Below are positions 15,381 through 23,500 of a DNA stretch of 64,000 nucleotides, one piece after another. Source of the stretch: CALZFJ01 sp964459845 (GTDB lineage: Bacteria; Bacteroidota; Bacteroidia; Bacteroidales; Muribaculaceae); assembly GCA_964459845.1 (NCBI GenBank), contig CAYWOC010000007.1, positions 14,215 to 78,214 of the forward strand, written 5' to 3'. Every line of letters begins with the position of its first letter. Position 1 is the first letter of the stretch. Position numbers and translations under genes: made by a program. Under the pieces are notes generated by a model. That model was not told where the DNA came from. It did not search any database and saw only the letters and a program-made list of their open reading frames with translations.

Positions 15381-17699
15381 ATGAAATTCAACATTTGTCG
15401 TCTCTTATTTTCATCTTTGCTTTCTGGTGTGGCTATGTGCGCATCGGCGGCTATTGCCGATGCCGAAGCTCAAGCTGAATACACAGAGCAGAAAGCCATA
15501 CGCCTGTCGGAACTGTCGGTCACTGCCATCAAGCATGGAGCGAGGCTCAACGACGAGGCCATATCAGCCACAACTATCGGAAAGCGTGACATAGAAAAGA
15601 TGAATATTGTGGATGCAAAAAATGCCAGCACAATAGTGCCTAATTTCTTCATCCCCGACTATGGCTCACGCATCACATCTTCGATTTATGTGCGAGGTAT
15701 GGGCGCACGCATCGACCAGCCTGTGGTCGGCCTGAACATTGACAATGTGCCTATTATGAACAAGGACAACTACGACCTCGACCTGCTCGACATTGAACGC
15801 ATAGAGATGCTGCGCGGCGCACAGGGCACACTTTTCGGGCGCAACACTATGGGTGGACTCATCAACATCTACACGCTGTCGCCTTTCAACTACCAAGGAT
15901 TCAGGTTTATGGGCAGCTATGCCACTGCCGGCAGCTATCGCGTGGGCGCTTCTTATTACACAAAGATAAACGAGCGTCTCGGGGTTTCAGCCAACGCCTA
16001 TTTCAATTCCTCCGACGGTTTTTTCACCAATCAGCACAATGGTAAAAAATGCGACTGGGAGCATCAGGGCAGCAGCCGCATCAAGTTGCAGTGGCGACCA
16101 TCGCAAAACTTTAAGCTGGAAAATGTGGCATCACTATCTTTAGTGAGGCAAGGGGGATACCCTTATGAATACGTCAAAACTGGCGAGATAAACTACAACG
16201 ACACCTGCTTCTACCGCCGCACGAGCGTGACCGACGGACTTACTCTGAGCCTCAACCTTGACCACATTTCCCTATCGAGCATCACGAGCTATCAATACAT
16301 AAACGACAATATGACACTGGACCAAGATTTCTTGCCGCTGTCTTATTTCACTCTCACGCAGACTAAGCGCGAACATGCCATAACGCAAGACTTCATAGCC
16401 AAAAGCCGTCAGGACGGAAGCAATGGCTACGAATGGCTGTGCGGACTGTTCGGATTCTATAAACACACCCATATGGACGCTCCTGTCACATTTCTCGACT
16501 ATGGGATCGACCAGCTTATCGAGGCTAATGCCAACCGTGCCAACGACCAATACCCTATACGCTGGGACACACGGCAGTTTCTGCTCGGCAGCAATTTCAG
16601 CACGGGCAACTATGGAATTGCCTTATACCACCAAAGCTCCTACTCACTTGGCGAGTGGAAATTCACTGCCGGCGTGCGTCTCGACTATGAGCATGTGGCG
16701 TTAAGCTACCTGAGCCAATGCAACACCGGCTACCACATTTTCGACAATTACGCTCCCGAGCTTCCGGGAGGCGTAAAGCACGACATTTCCACGCCTGAGT
16801 GGTGGATTGGGCTTCCGGAATATTCTCATGCCGACGTGAAAATCAACGATCCGGGCAATGCGTCGAAGTCATTCTGGCAGGTGTTGCCGAAATTGACCGT
16901 CGCTTACGCTCTGCACACCAAGTCTCCATCGCACATCTATGTTTCAGTGGCCAAAGGCTACAAAGCTGGAGGCTTCAACACCCAGATGTTCTCTGATGTA
17001 CTTCAGCAGCGTATCATCAACTCTATGGGCATCGGCTCAACCTATAAGGTGGAAGACATCATCACCTACAAGCCCGAACAGAGCTGGACATTTGAGGCTG
17101 GTTCCCATCTTGAATGGCTCGGCGGCGCGTTGCACACTGACGCCTCTGCGTTCTACATAAGCTGCACCGACCAGCAGCTCACCGTGTTCCCCGACGGCAA
17201 CACCACCGGGCGAATCATGACAAATGCCGGGGAAACGCGCAACTGGGGCGTGGAATTTGCACTGAAAGCTCGTCCCTCCAAAGAGCTTGAGCTGGCATTT
17301 AGTTATGGATACACAAACGCTCGTTTCGTAAAATTCCACAACGGCAAAGAAGATTTTTCAGGTAAAGTTATTCCTTATGCGCCACAAAACACTATCTTTG
17401 CAAATGCCAACTATACGATTGCCGTCGGCAAGGATTGGCTGCAACGCATAATCGTCGGAGTCAACATTCGCGGCACTGGCAAAATTTACTGGAACGAAGC
17501 CAATGATGTGGCGCAAAACCTGTATGCGCTGCTGGGCGCATCAGTCAGATTCGAACAGCGGAATGTGTCGCTCGACTTGTGGGGGGAAAACCTCACCGAC
17601 ACTGGCTACCGCACATTCTACTTCGTGTCCATAAGCAATGCGTTTCTTCAGCGAGGGAAGCCTCGCCAGATCGGAGCCACGTTGCGGATCAGGATATAA
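15381..17699 (+). CDS. TonB-dependent outer-membrane receptor
   Basis: Energy-dependent outer-membrane importer of 772 residues. Signal peptide MKFNICRLLFSSLLSGVAMCASA, then a TonB-box-like IRLSELSVTAIK near residue 40, a plug domain (about 50-170, with YVRGMGARIDQPVVGLNIDNVP and LRGAQGTLFGRNTMGGLINI), and a 22-strand barrel. The C-terminus GATLRIRI ends in alternating hydrophobic residues, as expected for BAM recognition. It has no SusC-type N-terminal carboxypeptidase-like domain and no SusD next door, so it belongs with siderophore, haem or cobalamin-type receptors rather than glycan SusCD systems. The substrate is unknown. A lipoprotein gene follows after 48 nt. Confidence 0.88.
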   Translation: MKFNICRLLFSSLLSGVAMCASAAIADAEAQAEYTEQKAIRLSELSVTAIKHGARLNDEAISATTIGKRDIEKMNIVDAKNASTIVPNFFIPDYGSRITSSIYVRGMGARIDQPVVGLNIDNVPIMNKDNYDLDLLDIERIEMLRGAQGTLFGRNTMGGLINIYTLSPFNYQGFRFMGSYATAGSYRVGASYYTKINERLGVSANAYFNSSDGFFTNQHNGKKCDWEHQGSSRIKLQWRPSQNFKLENVASLSLVRQGGYPYEYVKTGEINYNDTCFYRRTSVTDGLTLSLNLDHISLSSITSYQYINDNMTLDQDFLPLSYFTLTQTKREHAITQDFIAKSRQDGSNGYEWLCGLFGFYKHTHMDAPVTFLDYGIDQLIEANANRANDQYPIRWDTRQFLLGSNFSTGNYGIALYHQSSYSLGEWKFTAGVRLDYEHVALSYLSQCNTGYHIFDNYAPELPGGVKHDISTPEWWIGLPEYSHADVKINDPGNASKSFWQVLPKLTVAYALHTKSPSHIYVSVAKGYKAGGFNTQMFSDVLQQRIINSMGIGSTYKVEDIITYKPEQSWTFEAGSHLEWLGGALHTDASAFYISCTDQQLTVFPDGNTTGRIMTNAGETRNWGVEFALKARPSKELELAFSYGYTNARFVKFHNGKEDFSGKVIPYAPQNTIFANANYTIAVGKDWLQRIIVGVNIRGTGKIYWNEANDVAQNLYALLGASVRFEQRNVSLDLWGENLTDTGYRTFYFVSISNAFLQRGKPRQIGATLRIRI

Positions 17700-17747
17700 A
17701 CGAACTATTAAATAACTTTTTTACTTATTTATATTTGATTATTTATT

Positions 17748-18587
17748 ATGATTAAAAAAATTTTTCCCCTTTTGGCTGTTATAGTAGCATTCGCTATGAC
17801 CTCCTGCCTTGGCAACAAAGACGAGGAGCAGAAGCAATCCATCACAGTGAAATGCTATAACAAAATCAATGGCGACGACGGCGCAACTGTATCGGCCGCC
17901 AACTACATCTATGACTTCGACTTTTTGAACGGAACTGTCGATGTCACGACTTTCGACACCAAGATATGCGCCACATCATTCAAGATTTGTGGGCTAAAAC
18001 TTGAGATGAGTGCCGACAAAGGCTACACATTCTCGGCTACCGCGCCCAAAGTCACCGACTTACAAGGCAATTCTCTCAACACAGTAATGATAAGCAACTT
18101 CTATGGCCAATATGGAGGTCCTACTTTGAAAGTGCGCTATGATGTGAACGGTGAGACAGAGGTATTCGCATCCCCAATCGAAGACCTATACCAATTCAGC
18201 ACCACTACAACCCAAAACGGCAGCGACCTGTTCACTTGGGATGATGCTACCTACGACATCCTTTATAACTTCACCGACAACACAGCGAAACTTACCATCA
18301 AAAACATTAAGTTTGCAGAAAAAATGCCGCTCACTTTGACTGAAATGGTGGTAGAAGGATTGACTGTAACTCCTACGACCGACGGATTGAAGGTCTCGGT
18401 GAAAGAGGCTACCCCTAAGATTGGCGACAAGCCTTATCCAAACTATGTAATCACCGACCTCGAAGGTTTTGTGACACCAAACTTCTCGGCTGCAAAATAT
18501 TTCCTTGCCGACCAGCTCAACATGAAGTTCAAGTGCATGGGATACGATGTGAATGTGAATGCTTTCACATTCGAGCAAGCAAAATAA
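17748..18587 (+). CDS. Hypothetical lipoprotein downstream of the TonB receptor
   Basis: 279 residues with a lipoprotein signal (IFPLLAVIVAFAMTSCLGNKDE; lipobox TSC at about 17-19), so it should sit in the outer membrane, probably surface exposed given the short acidic sequence after the cysteine. The rest is mainly beta-type with repeated FDFLNGTVDV-like strands and no catalytic motif I recognise. It probably shares the transcript of the TonB receptor and may be a surface accessory for its ligand, which is inference from position. TATATTTGA at 17730-17738 could be a second start point. A terminator follows at 18673. Confidence 0.75.
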   Translation: MIKKIFPLLAVIVAFAMTSCLGNKDEEQKQSITVKCYNKINGDDGATVSAANYIYDFDFLNGTVDVTTFDTKICATSFKICGLKLEMSADKGYTFSATAPKVTDLQGNSLNTVMISNFYGQYGGPTLKVRYDVNGETEVFASPIEDLYQFSTTTTQNGSDLFTWDDATYDILYNFTDNTAKLTIKNIKFAEKMPLTLTEMVVEGLTVTPTTDGLKVSVKEATPKIGDKPYPNYVITDLEGFVTPNFSAAKYFLADQLNMKFKCMGYDVNVNAFTFEQAK

Positions 18588-18672
18588 GAAGCATTCAACG
18601 CCGTCAATGCGCCATTGCTATACATAACACCTAAGCAGGCAATGCCACGCAACAAGTTTTAGAAAATACAAT

Positions 18673-18717
18673 AAAAGGGAGCGCCTCATAATGTAAATTT
18701 CGAGGCACTCCCTTTTT
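18673..18717 (+). terminator. Terminator after the lipoprotein gene
   Basis: AAAAGGGAG-C-GCCTC at 18673-18687 pairs with GAGGC-A-CTCCCTTTT at 18702-18716, 14 base pairs with one C/A mismatch, ending in five T. It separates the receptor/lipoprotein unit from the sigma factor gene. Confidence 0.8.
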
Positions 18718-18811
18718 GCAGCAATAATTTACTGCCATTTCACACAATTTTATGAAATATATGGCTTAAAATTAAAAACTTTGCACTAAATTAGCGGAAT
18801 ATTTGATATTG

Positions 18812-19372
18812 ATGGCAGCAAAGTATATTTATAATGAAGAAGAAATCGTGGCACAACTGCACGATCCGGACAAATGCCGTGAGGCATTTTCCAAAGTCAT
18901 TGCACACTATAGCGAACCGCTATATTGGCAAATCCGGCGTATGGTGCTGAACCACGACGACACTAACGACTTGCTGCAAAACACTTTCATCAAGGCTTGG
19001 ACCAACATCGAGAACTTCCGAGGAGATGCCAAGCTATCGACTTGGCTCTATAAAATCGCCATCAATGAATCCATAACCTTCATCAATAAAGAGAAAGCCA
19101 AGAACAACATATCTATCGACGAAGACGATTCGTTTCTCATCAATAATCTGAAGGCCGATGATTGGTTTGATGGAGACGAATTGAAGCTGCAACTACAAAA
19201 AGCAATCAATCAACTGCCAGAGAAACAGCGTCTTGTTTTCAATATGCGATATTTCGACGAGCTTAAGTATGAGGAAATTAGTGAGATTTTAGGCACCACA
19301 GTAGGTGCGCTGAAAGCCTCCTATCACCATGCGCTGAAAAAAATTGAGCAATTTTTTTCTGAATCCAATTAA
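18812..19372 (+). CDS. ECF-type RNA polymerase sigma factor
   Basis: Extracytoplasmic-function sigma-70 factor (186 residues). Region 2 spans about 35-90 (DDTNDLLQNTFIKAWTNIENFRGDAKLSTWLYKIAINES, the core-binding and -10 recognition part) and region 4 about 125-180 (LPEKQRLVFNMRYFDELKYEEISEILGTTVGALKASYHHALKKI, a helix-turn-helix). The ATG at 18812 (MAAKYIYNEEE) is preferred over the in-frame TTG at 18803. An imperfect -7 box, AAACTTTGC, ends at 18784. The next gene begins 34 nt downstream and looks like its anti-sigma factor. Confidence 0.92.
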   Translation: MAAKYIYNEEEIVAQLHDPDKCREAFSKVIAHYSEPLYWQIRRMVLNHDDTNDLLQNTFIKAWTNIENFRGDAKLSTWLYKIAINESITFINKEKAKNNISIDEDDSFLINNLKADDWFDGDELKLQLQKAINQLPEKQRLVFNMRYFDELKYEEISEILGTTVGALKASYHHALKKIEQFFSESN

Positions 19373-19406
19373 ACCTTTTCAATCCTATTCAGTCAAAGTT
19401 ATCGAA

Positions 19407-19808
19407 ATGAAAGAAAACAACGACATATTATCACAGATAGGCAAAGACTCGGGATTTAAAGTTCCAGAGAATTACTTTAGTGATTTTGCCGCGAAGATGG
19501 CTGAAAATCTGCCTGAGCAGAAAATTAAGCCTCTTCCAAAGCCATCTACTTGGCTTCGCATTCGCCCCTACGTCTATATGGCGGCTATGTTCGCCGGAAT
19601 TTGGTGTATGATGCAGATTTTCAACGGAATCAGCAACCACGAGAAAGGCATCTACAATCCAGAGATTGTGGCAGGATTCCAGAACGATGCTAATGTGGAT
19701 GACTTTATGCTTCATGGCGATGTCTCAGAATACGACATTCTCACCTACGAGGATAGCGTGGCTGCCGAAGAGCAACAAGCCATCAGCATCGACAAAGCGA
19801 CTGAATAA
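19407..19808 (+). CDS. Putative anti-sigma factor, single-pass membrane protein
   Basis: 133 residues. A cytoplasmic N-terminus of about 55 residues includes GFKVPENYFSDFAAKMAENLPEQ, a short pattern common in small Bacteroidetes proteins encoded just after ECF sigma genes. One membrane helix (IRPYVYMAAMFAGIWCMMQIF) and an acidic periplasmic tail follow. No zinc HxxxCxxC motif is present, so it is not a ZAS-type anti-sigma factor. The call rests on topology and position. The ATG at 19407 is chosen over an upstream in-frame ATG that would overlap the sigma gene. Confidence 0.6.
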   Translation: MKENNDILSQIGKDSGFKVPENYFSDFAAKMAENLPEQKIKPLPKPSTWLRIRPYVYMAAMFAGIWCMMQIFNGISNHEKGIYNPEIVAGFQNDANVDDFMLHGDVSEYDILTYEDSVAAEEQQAISIDKATE

Positions 19809-19880
19809 AAATTGCGGACAGAACCACTGTTCTTCACTCGTTCTGTTCTTCATAAAACGAACTTTTAATCTCACAGAGTT

Positions 19881-20354
19881 ATGAAAATCAAGCATATTTT
19901 CATCTTTGCAATAGTGTGCGCCCTTTCGGTAAGCGCGATTCAAGCTCAAAACAATAAAGCCAACAACCGCGCCAAATGGCTGAAAGAAGTGCGAGAATAC
20001 AAATACGACAAGTTGATAGAAGAAACCGAGATGACCAAGGCTCAGCAAAATGAGTTCTTCCCATTGTACCGCGCTATGGAGCAGGAAATATATCAAGCCA
20101 ATGTTGAAGCCCGGCAGATGGAATCTAAAATCACCAATTCCAAAAGCGATGTCAGCGATGCCGAATATGAAAAAGCTGCCGACGCACTTGCAGAGGTCAA
20201 ATCTCGTGAGGCTCAGATTGAGCTTGAATACTATCACAAGTTTGAAAAAATCCTGTCTAAAAAGCAGCTTTTCAAGCTGAAACGCGCCGAAAACCGCTTT
20301 GCCCGCGATATGCTTGGACACTATAAGCGAGGTCAAGCCACTAAAAAGAAATGA
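19881..20354 (+). CDS. Spy/CpxP-like periplasmic protein
   Basis: 157 residues with signal peptide MKIKHIFIFAIVCALSVSAIQA. The mature part is almost entirely helical and highly charged, with the pattern of LTxxQ-type periplasmic chaperone/sensor proteins: EMTKAQQNEFFPLYRAMEQEI, then a central helix and FEKILSKKQLFKLKRAENRFARDML. Such proteins (Spy, CpxP, ZraP, CnrX) act as chaperones or as periplasmic sensors for envelope stress systems. Placed third after a sigma factor and its probable anti-sigma factor, it may sense envelope stress or be the output of the regulon; both are inference. A terminator follows. Confidence 0.6.
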   Translation: MKIKHIFIFAIVCALSVSAIQAQNNKANNRAKWLKEVREYKYDKLIEETEMTKAQQNEFFPLYRAMEQEIYQANVEARQMESKITNSKSDVSDAEYEKAADALAEVKSREAQIELEYYHKFEKILSKKQLFKLKRAENRFARDMLGHYKRGQATKKK

Positions 20355-20447
20355 CACATTATTAATGCTCAAAAACAAAACATATCCAATATAATTATAT
20401 ATATTGCGGCTTCATTCAAAAAAACTAACTTTCTTTTTTTACAAAAT

Positions 20448-20502
20448 ACCCGAATCCTTTTGTTATAATCAAACGATTATCATTTAAGATTCGGGTTTTT
20501 TT
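20448..20502 (+). terminator. Terminator after the sigma/anti-sigma/Spy-like unit
   Basis: ACCCGAATC at 20448-20456 pairs with GATTCGGGT at 20488-20496 and is followed by seven T in total. A second 6-bp hairpin (ATAATC/GATTAT) lies inside the loop. Confidence 0.75.
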
Positions 20503-20504
20503 AT

Positions 20505-20513
20505 TAACTTTGA
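20505..20513 (+). promoter_or_regulatory. -7 box for the alpha-2-macroglobulin gene
   Basis: TAACTTTGA matches TAnnTTTG, 45 nt before the ATG and directly after the terminator. No convincing -33 box is seen at the usual distance (the sequence there is ATTTAAG). Confidence 0.4.
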
Positions 20514-20558
20514 AAAATCAACCATCCTTCTTTAATCTAACTAACTGCTATTTCTGTT

Positions 20559-23500
20559 ATGAAAAGATTATTCGTAGTAATCGGTCTATTATTTTTTTAT
20601 CTGACAGTCACTGCTGCCAGCAACAAGAAATCGGATGTCCCCGACTTCAACTATCCTAAAAAAGTAATTTCAAATGCCGAGGGCAACCTGTCGGCTGCAA
20701 TCAAGAGTGGCGACGGCACAGCCACTCTGAAATATCTTGTGCAATCGACATTAGCTAAAAGCATAATCGCCACAGACGAGGTGCAGCCGCTCACCGAGCG
20801 CATCGACAGCATTGCGCAATTGCAGAGCGATGCCGCCATCAAATCCATGCTTTACTACTTCGAAGCACGCGTAATGCACCAATATTACACCCAGAACAAA
20901 TGGACCATCAAAAGGCGCAAAGCTCTTGATGATGCCACCGACATGAAAGAGTGGAGCTATCAGCAATTTGAATCCGCAATCCTAAAACTTTTGGACGAAG
21001 CGATGAAGAACAAGGACGCTCTGCTCAGCACCAATATTGATGCCTATGGAGACATTATAGAATATAACGAAAATTCACACATATTCTATCCCACTATGTA
21101 TGATATGCTGTGCTGGAATGCAATAGGCATCATCGGCACATTCGAGAGCAACAAGACATCAAAAGCATTGGAGACAAGCATCTATGCATCTATCAAAAAA
21201 GCCCATACCAGCGATTATGGACCGCTGCTTAAAGCCACAGTTGCCAACATAAAAAGCGAGGATTTCAAGTCGCTGCGCAGCATATACGACAAGTATATTC
21301 CGCTGACAGATATGGCATATCTTGCTATCAACGGGTTCGAAGAACAGCCCCCGATAAAACGCTATGAAATCAATGCCGAATTCCTGAAAAAATACCCTAA
21401 ATCCATTTTTGTACCCAATGCCGAGGTTGCATTAAAAGAACTTGAATGCAAGCAATTAAACATATCCATTAATGATAGCTTCACCTCGGCCGATTCCATA
21501 AAGATTGAATGTTTCAACAAAAATACCAACGACTTCACTGTATATATCTTCCGCATTCCCGACAATGTGAAAGACCTGCATTCCTATAAGGGCAATTTCA
21601 AAGATATGCAGTGCGTGGGCAAAATTCCTGTACACACAGATGGCACTATTCCATTCAACGACACTACCTCAGTCAAAGCCAAGCCTCTCGCCTATGGTCG
21701 CTACTTTGCATTTTGCGACCTCGCCCCGAAATCTGCCAAGAGCATGGACAAGAAGCTGAAAGATGTCAGCCGATACGAATTGTGCCAGTTCAAAGTTTCC
21801 GACATTCTGCTGTTCTCTGCCACAACCGAGCCAAACACTTGCCGCATTTTTGCTGTCAATGCCATCAGCGGGAAACCGATGAAAGATGTGGCAATATCTG
21901 TCGAAGACGGAGCTGCTATCCGCACCAACTCCGACGGCTATGGCATAATCAAAAAAAAGAAAAAAGGATCAAACTACCATTTCAATATAACAGCATCCTA
22001 CGGAAACGACCGATACACGGATTTTCGTGCAAGGTTTTTCCGTGCAAGCAAATATAATGACCGGTTATGTGCTAAAATTTTCACCGATTTGGCGATATAT
22101 CACCCTGGCGACACCGTAAGATTCTCGGCACTGTGCTACCACATGTCTGAGAAAATGGCAGTTGCCAATAATACGAAAATCAATATCGAGTTCCGCGACA
22201 GAAATTACGAACTAATCGACACTATTTCTGCCACTACCGACGATATGGGCAGATTTTCTTCTCAGTTCTTAATTCCACGCGACCGCATGAACGGTATGTT
22301 CTGCATATCAGTAACAACAAATGCCAACACTGATAAAGAGGTGAATCTATGTTCTCATAGCATCAATGTGAGCGAATACAAGACCCCTACATTCTATGTA
22401 GAGACCGATGGCTCGAAGAAAATTTATGACCCGTCAAAGCCTGTGGTCATCACCGGAAAAGCCGTCACCTATGTTGGTGTGCCTGTTGCTAATGCCGATA
22501 TCGTTGCTGAATTAAGTTCCATAGAATTTTCTTGGTTCCGCTCATTCAACGATAAAATACATATGCACACATTCCATGCCAAGACTGCTGCCGATGGTAT
22601 CTTCTCAATCACAATACCTTGCGACTCGCTGGCCTTCGATAATCAGGATGTTGATGACGACGATATAGCGTACGGTGCTTTCGTTGGCTATGAATTGGGC
22701 ATCGACATCACCTCATCCGCCGGCGAAACTCAATCAGCAGCCAAGACATTCTATCTAAAAAAAATCTGCACAATACGCAGCACGGCAGATGATTTCACAT
22801 TCAATGCCGACAACGGCATCAAGCTGCCACTTGAAATACGCAATACCGACGACGACAAGAAAATAGCTTGCCGTTACTCTATTGTCGATAATGTATCAGG
22901 CAGCATAGTAGCTAACGGCACTTTCACGTCCGACTCCACCATAATCTTTCTCCAAGATGTGAAATCGGGCAAATATATGCTCACCGTGAGTGCGCCCGGT
23001 GCGAGCGATTTCAAGTCGAGTATCGTGCTGTTCCACTCTGCCGACAAGATGCCTCCTATGGATTCTCCTTTGTGGATTCCTGAATGCAACACAAGCATCG
23101 ACGATAACAATAATGTGACAATTAAGCTCGGCACATCTTATGCCGACAGCTATGTCTATTGTGTGGCAAGAAGCCGAAATAAAATAATTTCCGATGGTTG
23201 GTTGAAACTAAATCAAGGCATCAACACCCTGAAATACAATATTCCGAAAGATGAAAACGAATTTCTCGACATTAAATTCATAACCGCAAGGGATGGCTTG
23301 TCATATTCCAAGAATTTACGCATCAATTCGCAATACAAGCAAAATCGCATCACCATTAAGCCTACAGCTTTCCGCGACAATCTTGTGCCTGGCACACCTG
23401 AGCGATGGACATTCCAGCTCACGACAGCCAAAGGGCAACTTGCGCAAGGGGCTATGCTATGCGAAATGTACGACAAAGCTCTCGACAAGCTTGCCGGCAA

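Noticed and set aside
15381..18587. SusC/SusD glycan uptake pair
   Set aside because: The receptor lacks the SusC N-terminal domain and the lipoprotein is beta-rich without SusD tetratricopeptide features.
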